A stretch of 64,000 bases of DNA, from the NCBI RefSeq assembly GCF_900156055.1, contig NZ_FTMQ01000002.1, positions 868,001-932,000 on the forward strand, written 5' to 3'. Source of the DNA: Rhizobium sp. RU33A. GTDB taxonomy: Bacteria; Pseudomonadota; Alphaproteobacteria; Rhizobiales; Rhizobiaceae. Both the position numbers and the translations under genes were made by a program. Below the pieces are notes generated by a model, which was not told the DNA's origin, did no database searches, and saw only the letters and a list, made by a program, of their open reading frames with translations. This document shows positions 10,260-18,378 of this stretch, in pieces (positions within the stretch are counted from its first letter, which is position 1; each line of letters starts with the position of its first letter).

Positions 10260-10676
10260 ATGGCGAATGCACCTGCTCAGACCGATTGGGTCCTCGTGAG
10301 GCGGATGATGCAGACTGCCATCGACTTCTGCGAACAGGTCGAGACTGCGGGGTATCGCGAGACCGATCGTGATGCGACAGCGGCCGTCAATGGCCAGTCC
10401 GTCACCGTGCAGGACGTGTTGGCGAGCGCATGGACCTATTCGGAGACCATGCGCTACGCCATCATTCGTCAGCGTCATCAAGCCGATGACGATCTCGCCT
10501 ATGTCCCAGAGACCGCCCGGATCCTGACGGCGATGGCCGCTGCCTGCGCTGAGCTCTGTGGCGCGAAGGCCGGCGCGGCCGAGGCGGCGGGTGTCGCTGG
10601 TATGCTCGCATGGTTCGAGACCCATGCGGGGGATACCCTGGAGTCCGCTATTGCCAAACGGCGCGCCGAGCGCTGA
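10260..10676 (+). CDS. Conserved hypothetical protein downstream of clpS
   Basis: A 138-residue, probably cytoplasmic, mostly helical protein. I see no motif I recognise. ATG 10260 has GGAGGAG nine bases upstream; an in-frame GTG at 10251 would overlap the clpS stop but has no spacing for ribosome binding. The five-base gap to clpS implies cotranscription, so a link to ClpS-dependent turnover is possible but unproven. Confidence 0.7.
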   Translation: MANAPAQTDWVLVRRMMQTAIDFCEQVETAGYRETDRDATAAVNGQSVTVQDVLASAWTYSETMRYAIIRQRHQADDDLAYVPETARILTAMAAACAELCGAKAGAAEAAGVAGMLAWFETHAGDTLESAIAKRRAER

Positions 10677-10689
10677 GGAGCGGTGCTCG

Positions 10690-11094
10690 TCAGAATGCCG
10701 TTTTTTCGGGAATCCGTGCGATGACCTTGATCTCGAAATCGAAGCCGGCGAGCCAGTTGACGCCGACCGCCGTCCAGTTCGGATAGGGCGGGGCGGGGAA
10801 GATTTCCGCCTTGACCTTCATGATGGTTGCGAACTGGTTTCCCGGGTCAGTGTGGAAACTTGTGACGTCCACGAGGTCGGCAAGTGAGCAGCCGGCGGCG
10901 GAGAGTGTCGCCTCGAGATTGGCAAAGGCGCGGCGGACCTGGGTCTCGAAGTCCGGTTCGGGTGTGCCGTCATCGCGGCTGCCGACCTGGCCGGAGACGA
11001 AGACGAGGTCGCCGGTGCGGATCGCGGCGGAATAGCCGTGCTCTTCGTAAAGGGCGTGGCGGTTTGCGGGGAAGACGGGTTCTGGCTTGGTCAT
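10690..11094 (-). CDS. RidA family protein
   Basis: A 134-residue member of the RidA/YjgF/UK114 family, whose archetype deaminates reactive enamine/imine intermediates. Family features are GDLVFVSGQVG, the VDVTSFHTDPG block and the closing FEIKVIARIPE. The invariant active-site Arg of RidA proper is not obvious, so it may be a Rid subfamily with another role. ATG 11094 has AAAGGAA at good spacing; ATG 11112 is also in frame. It diverges from a tetR gene across a region with three palindromes. Confidence 0.85.
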   Translation of the reverse strand: MTKPEPVFPANRHALYEEHGYSAAIRTGDLVFVSGQVGSRDDGTPEPDFETQVRRAFANLEATLSAAGCSLADLVDVTSFHTDPGNQFATIMKVKAEIFPAPPYPNWTAVGVNWLAGFDFEIKVIARIPEKTAF

Positions 11095-11176
11095 GGGTTT
11101 CCTTTCGGGCATACGGCATCGTTCCGCCCGAGGGTGGGTCGGTGAAATGCCGCTTGGCTGCAGGCTGGAGATTTCA

Positions 11177-11242
11177 TATACGTTGCGTATGTAGGTTTAC
11201 TAGCATACGGATCGTATGTCAAATTCGCATACGCGGTGTATG
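11177..11242. promoter_or_regulatory. Three tandem palindromes, probable TetR operators
   Basis: Three copies of a CATACG-N3-CGTATG palindrome lie at 11177-11191 (first base T), 11204-11218 (perfect) and 11228-11242 (one mismatch), spaced 27 and 24 bases. They fill the space between the divergent ridA-like and tetR genes, the last copy ending 18 bases before the tetR start. The arrangement is typical of an autoregulated TetR repressor also controlling its divergent neighbour. Confidence 0.8.
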
Positions 11243-11260
11243 TGAAGTCAGGAGAGTGGC

Positions 11261-11869
11261 GTGAAGCGCACACGATCGGAAGGCATGGCGGAAAATCGCG
11301 GCAAGCTGATCGCGGCTGCGCGCAAGGCCTTTGCGGAGAAGGGCTTTTCGGATGCCTCCATGGATGCGCTCACCGCAGAGGTTGGGCTGACACGCGGCGC
11401 GCTCTACCACAATTTCGGCGACAAGCGCGGGCTGTTCGCCGCCGTCGTCAACCAGATCGACAGCGAAATGGCCGAGCGCGCCAAGGGGCGTGCTGCTGCG
11501 GCCGGCGAGGGGTGGGATGCGCTTCTGGCCGAAGGGGCGGCCTATATCGAGATGGCGCTTGATCCGGAGGTGCAGCGCATCGTGCTGCTCGATGGGCCGG
11601 CGGTGCTGGGCGATCCCTCGTTATGGCCGAGCCAGAATTCCTGTCTTCAGGTGACCCGTCAGGCCGTCGAGGACCTGATGTCGGACGGGATCCTTAAGCC
11701 GGTCGACGCCGAAGCGGCCGCACGGCTGATCAGCGGGGCGGCGCTCAATGCCGCGATGTGGATCGCGGCGAGCGCGGAGCCGGAAAGCGTGCTGCCGCGG
11801 GCACAGGAGGCGTTTCGGGCACTGGTCGAAGGGTTGCTTGCAAGGCCTGTGCAGGCGGGCCAGTCCTAA
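11261..11869 (+). CDS. TetR/AcrR family transcriptional repressor
   Basis: A 202-residue regulator. The N-terminal helix-turn-helix (about 15-56) ends in the family block TRGALYHNFGDKRGLF; the rest is a helical ligand-binding and dimer domain with a TetR_C-like tail. GTG 11261 is preceded by AGGAGA. Three palindromes immediately upstream are probable operators, so it likely represses itself and the RidA-family gene. The ligand is not known. Confidence 0.92.
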   Translation: MKRTRSEGMAENRGKLIAAARKAFAEKGFSDASMDALTAEVGLTRGALYHNFGDKRGLFAAVVNQIDSEMAERAKGRAAAAGEGWDALLAEGAAYIEMALDPEVQRIVLLDGPAVLGDPSLWPSQNSCLQVTRQAVEDLMSDGILKPVDAEAAARLISGAALNAAMWIAASAEPESVLPRAQEAFRALVEGLLARPVQAGQS

Positions 11870-11912
11870 GGCCGGAAACCAAATCATTACGTCTGCTGGC
11901 TAGACTTGCCCC

Positions 11913-12311
11913 ATGACGCCCGACCCGCAGACACTCGCCGAAGCGGCCACCTGGCACTATGCCGTGGCGCTGGCTGTGCTCGCACTGATGGGCGCACTGG
12001 GGCATGTTTCGCGTGCCGTTTTCAACATCTTGCCGGACCGCCTGTCGGACCGGCCGATGATGGATCTCATGATCAGCGACGGCTACAGCTGGACCGACAT
12101 GATCTTCAAGACCGAGTATGACGAAGCGGGCTATTACCGCCTCGACAGCCTGCACAATCTGCGGCTTTCGGTGTGCTGGGCCATGCTGAGCGGGTTAGTC
12201 GTGCTGCTGCTCGTCCCCGATGTCTCGAAGGTCATGGCCTACTGGATCGACTGGGGGCTCGCAGCACTCGTCGATCTCTTCTGGTACCGGCTCGAGACCT
12301 TCGAGTGGTGA
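11913..12311 (+). CDS. Conserved hypothetical membrane protein
   Basis: A 132-residue protein with two likely transmembrane helices (about 14-34 and 90-110) separated by a polar stretch rich in Asp and Tyr (SDGYSWTDMIFKTEYDEAGY). No family was recognised. It starts 43 bases after tetR on the same strand and may be part of that unit, but could have its own promoter. Confidence 0.6.
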   Translation: MTPDPQTLAEAATWHYAVALAVLALMGALGHVSRAVFNILPDRLSDRPMMDLMISDGYSWTDMIFKTEYDEAGYYRLDSLHNLRLSVCWAMLSGLVVLLLVPDVSKVMAYWIDWGLAALVDLFWYRLETFEW

Positions 12312-12321
12312 TCGCCTAGCG

Positions 12322-13251
12322 TTACTTGCCCTTGCTTGCCTTCACGCCGAGCGCCTCCGCTGAGATCCAGAACACCGCGTCTTCTTCTTCCGTCGTTTCG
12401 ACCCAGAGGAAGTCGAGGTCGGGGAATTCGGCTTCCAGGATGTCGCGGCCGCGGCCGATTTCGCAGAGCATGCCGCCACCCGGGTTCAGGTGCTTGGGGG
12501 CCTCAGTGAGCAGCGTGCGGACGAGGTCGAGGCCGTCTTCGCCGCCGTCATGGGCCATGGCCGGTTCGGCGCGATATTCGGCCGGGAAGGCGTCCATCGC
12601 CTCGTGGTCGACATAGGGCGGGTTGGTGATGATCAGGTCGAACTTGCGGCCGGCGAGTGGCGTGAAGAGGTCGCCCTGGTGCAGCGTCAGCTGGTCTTCG
12701 AGGCCATAGGCCTGGCGGTTCTTCTCGGCGACCTCAAGCGCATCGGCGGAGAGGTCGACGGCGTCGACTGCAGCGAGCGGGAAGAAGCGCGTGGCGAGGA
12801 TCGCGAGGCAACCGGAGCCGGTGCAGATGTCGACCACGCTTTCGACCGCGAAGGGATCGGGCAGGAAGGTTGAGCCGAACTCGCCGCCATATTCGTTGAA
12901 GAGGATCTCGCCGATATGCGAGCGCGGCACGATCACGCGCTCATCGACGAAGAAGCGCAGGCCCTGAATGTAGGAGCGGCCGGTGAGATAGGCAGACGGC
13001 TTGCGGGTCGTAACACGCGTCTCGATGCGATCGGCCAGCAGGCGGCGCTCTGTGGCTAAGAGCTTGGCGTCAAGGAAGGGGTCGAGCGTGTCGATCGGCA
13101 GGTCGAGGCTGTCGAGGATGAGGAAGGCGGCATCGTCGACGGCGGTGTGTGTGCCGTGGCCGTAGCTGAGTTCCGCGGCGTTGAAGCGGGAGATGGCATA
13201 ACGCCAGTAGTCGCGCAGGGTGACGAGGTCGGTGGTGATGTCGTGGCACAT
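12322..13251 (-). CDS. prmB: Ribosomal protein L3 N5-glutamine methyltransferase
   Basis: A 309-residue SAM-dependent methyltransferase of the HemK/PrmA-B-C group. It shows the SAM motif DICTGSGCLA (about 141-150), catalytic NPPY at 210-213 and an N-terminal helical domain. The block NPPYVDHEAMDAFPAEYRAE and the DGGEDGL sequence fit PrmB, which methylates a glutamine in ribosomal protein L3, better than PrmC, which acts on release factors. Single gene, convergent with the hypothetical membrane protein. Confidence 0.9.
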   Translation of the reverse strand: MCHDITTDLVTLRDYWRYAISRFNAAELSYGHGTHTAVDDAAFLILDSLDLPIDTLDPFLDAKLLATERRLLADRIETRVTTRKPSAYLTGRSYIQGLRFFVDERVIVPRSHIGEILFNEYGGEFGSTFLPDPFAVESVVDICTGSGCLAILATRFFPLAAVDAVDLSADALEVAEKNRQAYGLEDQLTLHQGDLFTPLAGRKFDLIITNPPYVDHEAMDAFPAEYRAEPAMAHDGGEDGLDLVRTLLTEAPKHLNPGGGMLCEIGRGRDILEAEFPDLDFLWVETTEEEDAVFWISAEALGVKASKGK

Positions 13252-13319
13252 GGCGGTCTTCCGGTCGTTTGCGCGGCTATCGGTTAAGGGCGGGGCAGGG
13301 CGCGCCCGTGAGGGAGTGG

Positions 13320-14045
13320 TCAGTCGCCCTTGGGGCCGAACATCTTCTTCAGCATTTCGGCCATGGGGCCGCTCTCAGGAAGCTTCTTCGGCTGGTTGAA
13401 GTTGCGGGCCTGATGGATATGGGACTGGGCGGGTTTCGGAGCCTTCGGGGCTTTCGCAGGCTTTTCGTCCTCGGTCTTGCCGCCGGTGGCCAGTGCCAGC
13501 TTGTTCATCAGCTGCGAAGCCTCGCCGCGCACCAGCATGTCGGCATTGTCGGCGAGCGCCTCGATCAGAGGATCGAGCCATTCGGCGTCCACCTTGGCGA
13601 AGTCGCCGAGGACGTGGTTGTGGACTTTTGCCTTGTCGCCGGGATGGCCGATGCCGAGGCGCAGGCGCCTATAGTTCAGGCCGCAATGGGCGTCGATCGA
13701 CTTGATGCCGTTGTGGCCGCCATGGCCGCCGCCGGTCTTGATGCGGGCCTTGCCGGGCATGAGGTCGAGTTCGTCATAGATGGCGACGATGTCTTCGGGG
13801 CCGAGCTTGTAGAAGCGCATGGCTTCGCCGACGCTTTCGCCAGACAGGTTCATGAAGGTCTGCGGCTTGATCAGCATGACCTTCTCGCCGGCCAGCGTGC
13901 CTTCGGAGATCTCGGCCTTGAATTTCTTCGCCCATGGCGAGAAGGCGTGCCGACGCTGGATCGCGTCGACCGCCATGAAGCCGATATTGTGCCGGTTCTT
14001 CGCATAGTGCGCACCGGGATTGCCGAGGCCGGCCAGGATGATCAT
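13320..14045 (-). CDS. pth: Peptidyl-tRNA hydrolase
   Basis: A 241-residue enzyme that releases peptides from stalled peptidyl-tRNA. Key residues in the N-terminal block [17 protein letters not shown] are Asn9 and catalytic His19; [10 protein letters not shown] and [12 protein letters not shown] follow. ATG 14045 gives the family N-terminus; the frame is open for 13 more codons. The protein is about 50 residues longer than E. coli Pth because of a Lys/Pro/Ala-rich tail ([10 protein letters not shown]), usual in rhizobia as I recall. Related genomes carry it next to rplY; here two genes intervene. Confidence 0.96.
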   Translation of the reverse strand: MIILAGLGNPGAHYAKNRHNIGFMAVDAIQRRHAFSPWAKKFKAEISEGTLAGEKVMLIKPQTFMNLSGESVGEAMRFYKLGPEDIVAIYDELDLMPGKARIKTGGGHGGHNGIKSIDAHCGLNYRRLRLGIGHPGDKAKVHNHVLGDFAKVDAEWLDPLIEALADNADMLVRGEASQLMNKLALATGGKTEDEKPAKAPKAPKPAQSHIHQARNFNQPKKLPESGPMAEMLKKMFGPKGD

Positions 14046-14124
14046 CGCCGAGGCTCCGTCTTGAATTCCTTTGCCTTTCCCCACAGCGAAACGGCGCGAA
14101 AGTCAAGGCTGATGTCGGCTCCGG

Positions 14125-14865
14125 TCAGGGTTTGGCGGCGACCTGACCGATATTCGAATAGCGCAGATTGTAGGTGTCGAAGATTTCGGCCTGGGTACCA
14201 TCGGCGATCAGCTTGTCGAGCGCGCCCTGCATCCGGGCCAGCAGATCCTCAGGGAAGTTGACGTTGCAGGCGATGGCGAACTTCTGCTCGGAGAACACGA
14301 ACTGGGCTTCGAGGTCGACGCCCTTCTCCTGCAGCTCGATGTAATGCTGCTCGGAAATCGGCATCAGGTCGATACGCTTGCTCTCCAGCTTCTTAAGTGT
14401 GAGCTTCAGGTCAGTGGCGAGGTCGATCTTCGGAAAGCCCTCGTTCTCCAGCAGGGTCTGGGTGTAGTCGTTGCGCTGGGTGCCGACGATGTGGCGCTTG
14501 GCCTCTTCGATGTTGGCGACCTTGATGCCGGAATTCTTGTGCGAGACCATGAAGTTGCGGCCAACCGCAATCGGCTCCACCCATTTGAAGCGCGTGTCCC
14601 GCTCCGGGATGTGGGCTGTGGTGAAGACGCAGTGCATCGGCTCGCTCTCGGCAAGCGCGATTGCGCGGGCCCAGGGCATCATTTCGATGGTGTAGCGGAC
14701 GTCGATGTCCTTCATCATCAGAAGGACCTGGTCGTAACCGGCACCGCGGATTTCGCTTCCGACCCTGAAGTTGTAGGGCGGGTAATCTTCCGTGGTGAAA
14801 TGGATGATGTCTGCGGCGGCGACCGGGGCCGCCGCAAGTGAAAGCATGATGGTAAAGACTTTCAT
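14125..14865 (-). CDS. Periplasmic solute-binding protein, family 3 type
   Basis: A 246-residue exported protein with a short signal peptide (MKVFTIMLSLAAAPVAAA) and the bilobed SBP_bac_3 fold beginning DIIHFTTEDYPPYNFR, normally binding amino acids or similar molecules. No ABC permease or ATPase is adjacent. Instead it follows a membrane GGDEF-EAL gene by 24 bases on the same strand, so it could feed a signal to that receptor rather than a transporter (inference). Confidence 0.85.
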   Translation of the reverse strand: MKVFTIMLSLAAAPVAAADIIHFTTEDYPPYNFRVGSEIRGAGYDQVLLMMKDIDVRYTIEMMPWARAIALAESEPMHCVFTTAHIPERDTRFKWVEPIAVGRNFMVSHKNSGIKVANIEEAKRHIVGTQRNDYTQTLLENEGFPKIDLATDLKLTLKKLESKRIDLMPISEQHYIELQEKGVDLEAQFVFSEQKFAIACNVNFPEDLLARMQGALDKLIADGTQAEIFDTYNLRYSNIGQVAAKP

Positions 14866-14889
14866 TGCGGTTCCCTCTTTCTGATGATG

Positions 14890-17268
14890 TCAGCCTGCGG
14901 ACACCTTTGGCAGGTTGGCTGGGGCGGACAGGGCGAGTTCGATCAGCTTCGGCAGCGGCTGCGGACGGGCGAAGTGGTAGCCCTGGCCATAGTCGACACC
15001 GAATTCTTCCAGAATGCGGCGCTGTTCATCCGTCTCGATGCCTTCGGCGACGACAGTGCATTCCATCTTGTGGGAGATGGCGGTGATGCCTTCGACGAGC
15101 ATGCGGCTCTTGTGGCGGAGTTCGGGTTCATCCTCGGTCAGCGATCGGATGAAGGACTGGTCGATCTTCACGATGTCGACGGGGAAGCGGTTGAGATAGC
15201 TCAACGAAGAATAGCCCGTGCCGAAGTCGTCGAGCGCGAGACGATAGCCGTAGCGGCTGAACTCATCGAGGATGGTGCGGATCTGCGGATTGTCGTGCAG
15301 CAATGTCGCTTCGGTGATCTCGATGACGATCCGGCGCGGCGCGATGGCGAAATGGGCGGTGAGGGCTGCCAGCCGTACCGGCAGTGACGCATCGAACTGC
15401 AGCGGCGAGAAATTGACGGCGAGATAGGCCTCGTGGTTGCCGGTGGCCGCACTCAGGCGGGCCAGGTTGGAAAGTGCCTTCTCAAGCACATGGCCGCCAA
15501 GACGGCTGATCGCGCCGGTTTCCTCGGCGACGCCGATGATTTCTGCCGGTGGCACGACCCCGCGTTGCGGGTGGACGAGGCGCATCAATGCTTCATAGCC
15601 GACCGTCCGGCCACTCTCGATCTCGACGATCGGCTGGAAGAAGGCGTCGAACCAGTCTTCCTTCAGGCCTTCCTCGATGTCGTGTTCGATTTCGGCACGA
15701 CGGCGGGTGTGATCCTGGATCTGCGGGTCATAGAGCTGCGCGCCGTTCTTGCCATCGCGCTTCTTGCTGTACATCGCCATGTCTGACTTCTGCAGCAGTT
15801 CGGCGGCATTGGCCGCGTGGCGCGGATAAAGTGCAATGCCGATGCTGGCGCTCAAGCGCACGGTCGAGCCCTCGATCGCCATGGGGTCGACGAAGATGTC
15901 GCAGAGGGCACGGCTGATGCCGGTCGCTGCGTCCTCGATCGCGAGACCGCGCAACAGAATGGCAAATTCGTCACCGCCCAGCCTTGCAGCGATCGCCCCC
16001 TTCGGAAGCTGTTCCTGCATGCGTTCCACGAAGCGGCACAGCACGAGGTCACCGGCCTGGTGGCCGAGATTGTCGTTGATCCACTTGAAGCGGTCGAGAT
16101 CGACGAAGATGCAAGCGAGTTCCTCGCCTGCGGCATCCGTGGCGGCGATTTCGCTGTCGAGGGCTGTTTCAAAGCCCTTGCGATTGCGTAGGCCGGTCAG
16201 ATGGTCGGTGATGGCCTGGCGATGGTTGCGCTCCTCTGACTGCTTGAGCGCCGTAACATCGGTCATGACTGACAAGGAGAGGTCCTCCTCGGCGCCTTCG
16301 ATCTTGCGGCTGGCTTCGGCGATGAGTACATCCATCACGATGCCGTCGGCGCAGACGAACTGGGTCGTCGCTTCCAGCACGTCGGCGATCGAGCGCGTCT
16401 TCTTGCGCTCCAGATAGGCGGCGCGCGCTTCTGGCGGCACCAGTTCGATGAAGCGACGGCCGACGATCTGCTGGCGCTGGTAGCCGGTGGCGAGCAGCCA
16501 GTAGTCGCTGACGCCCGTGATGCGATCTTCTTCATCGAGGGAAAACAGCATCGCCGGCGTGGTATTGTAGATGTCGGTCGCACGGCGGTGGGCCAGCCGC
16601 AACTCGTCTTCTTCCTGCTCGAGCTTGATCTGCATGGCGTTGAAGCTGCGGGCGAGCCGGCCGATCTCGTCGTTGGACTGCCAGTCCACATGGTGACGGG
16701 AGCCGAGGCGGCGTGTCGCCTCTATCGCAGCGGTGAGCTTGAGCAGCGGCTTCATGACCATCAGACGGTTGCCGATGATGGCCGCGCCGACGACACCGAG
16801 GACTGCCAGCATGAAGATGCCGATCAGCATGACCTCTGCCTGGCGCAGCGAGGAGAAGATGTCGATCCGGCTATAATAGATGGTGATGGTGCCGACCAGC
16901 TTAGGGCCTTCGACCGCCTGATAGAAAATTTCCCGGGTAATCGATTCCAGACCGTTTTTCGGCCATTTCGGGAGTGCCGGCATGGAGACGGCAATGCCGC
17001 CCGAGACGTCCTTGACGTTGACGCGGCTGACAGGGCCGTTCGAGACGATGGTGGCGGTGATCTGTTCGACGCTTTCCTGGTCGAAGTCCCAGAGCGGCTT
17101 GGCGAGCGCCTGCGCATTTGCGGCGAGCAGGATGTCGAGGTTCTGCTGCAATTCGTCGGAGGCGCGTTCCGTCGCCAGCCACAGGAACAACGCGAAGAGC
17201 GGCACGACGAGGATAAAAATCGTCGTTCCCACGATCGCCAGGAAGCGGCTTTCCACCGAACGGGTCAT
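14890..17268 (-). CDS. Membrane-bound PAS-GGDEF-EAL cyclic-di-GMP enzyme
   Basis: About 792 residues: membrane helix 10-32, periplasmic sensor region 33-146, helix 147-169, HAMP 170-223, PAS 228-343, GGDEF 350-515 and EAL 525-780. The cyclase motif GGDEF (432-436) is intact, with no inhibitory RxxD site before it. The phosphodiesterase side has EAL, EITEAT, DDFGTG, KID and EGIE motifs, so both activities look possible. ATG 17268 follows GAGG and an overlapping TTG. It leads an apparent two-gene unit with the periplasmic binding protein. Confidence 0.93.
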   Translation of the reverse strand: MTRSVESRFLAIVGTTIFILVVPLFALFLWLATERASDELQQNLDILLAANAQALAKPLWDFDQESVEQITATIVSNGPVSRVNVKDVSGGIAVSMPALPKWPKNGLESITREIFYQAVEGPKLVGTITIYYSRIDIFSSLRQAEVMLIGIFMLAVLGVVGAAIIGNRLMVMKPLLKLTAAIEATRRLGSRHHVDWQSNDEIGRLARSFNAMQIKLEQEEDELRLAHRRATDIYNTTPAMLFSLDEEDRITGVSDYWLLATGYQRQQIVGRRFIELVPPEARAAYLERKKTRSIADVLEATTQFVCADGIVMDVLIAEASRKIEGAEEDLSLSVMTDVTALKQSEERNHRQAITDHLTGLRNRKGFETALDSEIAATDAAGEELACIFVDLDRFKWINDNLGHQAGDLVLCRFVERMQEQLPKGAIAARLGGDEFAILLRGLAIEDAATGISRALCDIFVDPMAIEGSTVRLSASIGIALYPRHAANAAELLQKSDMAMYSKKRDGKNGAQLYDPQIQDHTRRRAEIEHDIEEGLKEDWFDAFFQPIVEIESGRTVGYEALMRLVHPQRGVVPPAEIIGVAEETGAISRLGGHVLEKALSNLARLSAATGNHEAYLAVNFSPLQFDASLPVRLAALTAHFAIAPRRIVIEITEATLLHDNPQIRTILDEFSRYGYRLALDDFGTGYSSLSYLNRFPVDIVKIDQSFIRSLTEDEPELRHKSRMLVEGITAISHKMECTVVAEGIETDEQRRILEEFGVDYGQGYHFARPQPLPKLIELALSAPANLPKVSAG

Positions 17269-17423
17269 CAACGGTCCGCCTCAAGCGGCGCGGGATGATG
17301 CGGCATGCTGCTCAATGCTCCCTCAGGCAATGATGAGAGGCGGAGCGTTTCACGAAATACTTTAAACTTGCCTAAAGACAAATGCTCGGATTCGAGTTTC
17401 TGCTACTCCTGCGCGAAAGCAAC

Positions 17424-17451
17424 AAAAAAGCCCACCCCGCAAAGGGTGGGC
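17424..17451 (-). terminator. Terminator of rplY
   Basis: An 8-bp stem (GCCCACCC/GGGTGGGC) with a six-base loop is followed on the minus strand by six T residues, 27 bases after the rplY stop codon. Confidence 0.85.
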
Positions 17452-17477
17452 TCTATTCATCAAATGGATCAGAAAGA

Positions 17478-18083
17478 TCAGGCTTCAGCCGAACCTTCTT
17501 CATCTTCGGCAACGCCAGCCGCCGGAGCGACGATCGTTGCGATCGTGAAGTCGCGGTCGGCGATGACCGGAGTCACGCCCTTAGGCAGCTTGACTGCCGA
17601 AATATGGATCGCATCACCGACCTTCAGGCCGGCGAGGTCAACCGTGATCGCTTCCGGAATGTCGGAAGCCGGGCAGTGCAGTTCAACTTCGTGACGAACG
17701 ATGTTGAGAACGGCACCGGTCTTGATGGCGGACTTCTCTTCGTTGATGAAGTGAACCGGAACCTGAACCGAAACCTGACTGTTTGCCGAGACGCGCAGGA
17801 AGTCGATATGCATCGTGAAGTCACGAACGACGTCGAGCTGGTAGTCCTTCGGCAGAACGCTGATCTTCTTGCCATCGAGATCGATGGTGGCAACCGTGGT
17901 CATGAAACCGCCGGCATGGATGCGCTTGGTGATCTCGTTCGTGTTGATCGAGATCGCAATCGGGGCCTGCTTGTCACCATAGATGACAGCCGGGATGAGA
18001 CCGTTGCGGCGAAGTTCGCGGGAGGACCCCTTACCTACCCGTTCGCGTGCTACGGCCTTGAGCTCGTAAGAAGCGTGGCTCAT
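17478..18083 (-). CDS. rplY: 50S ribosomal protein L25/general stress protein Ctc
   Basis: A 201-residue two-domain L25: an N-terminal 5S-rRNA-binding domain ([20 protein letters not shown]...) and a C-terminal TL5-type domain ([20 protein letters not shown]). ATG 18083 gives the family start; the frame is open upstream but unlike L25. A hydrophilic acidic tail ([10 protein letters not shown]) ends the protein. Its own terminator follows, so the GGDEF gene downstream is a separate unit. Confidence 0.95.
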   Translation of the reverse strand: MSHASYELKAVARERVGKGSSRELRRNGLIPAVIYGDKQAPIAISINTNEITKRIHAGGFMTTVATIDLDGKKISVLPKDYQLDVVRDFTMHIDFLRVSANSQVSVQVPVHFINEEKSAIKTGAVLNIVRHEVELHCPASDIPEAITVDLAGLKVGDAIHISAVKLPKGVTPVIADRDFTIATIVAPAAGVAEDEEGSAEA

Positions 18084-18378
18084 GGCTTTACCTTTCAAAG
18101 TTACTGGAGAGCCCTGGCGACGCATATTGGTCATGCCAGAACCGGAGACCGTTGCCGGTCCCATCCACATTGCCTCCAAGGGTGTCTGTGCGGATCGGGC
18201 GCCTATAGACCAGATGCGGTGCAATAGCAAGGTTGTGCGGGAGAAACCGCGGCGTAACGCGCTTGTGATCGAGCTTCTGGCCAATCGGGCGTGAAAAAGA
18301 ATCTGGTAACCATGCGCGGTGAGCCTTTAGAAATTGACCGTTGCTAGGTTTGGCCCTCAGTTTCAATTGGTTTTGCCC

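Noticed and set aside
17382..18227. 281-codon plus-strand frame over rplY
   Set aside because: Antisense shadow of ribosomal protein L25; no ribosome site or motif.
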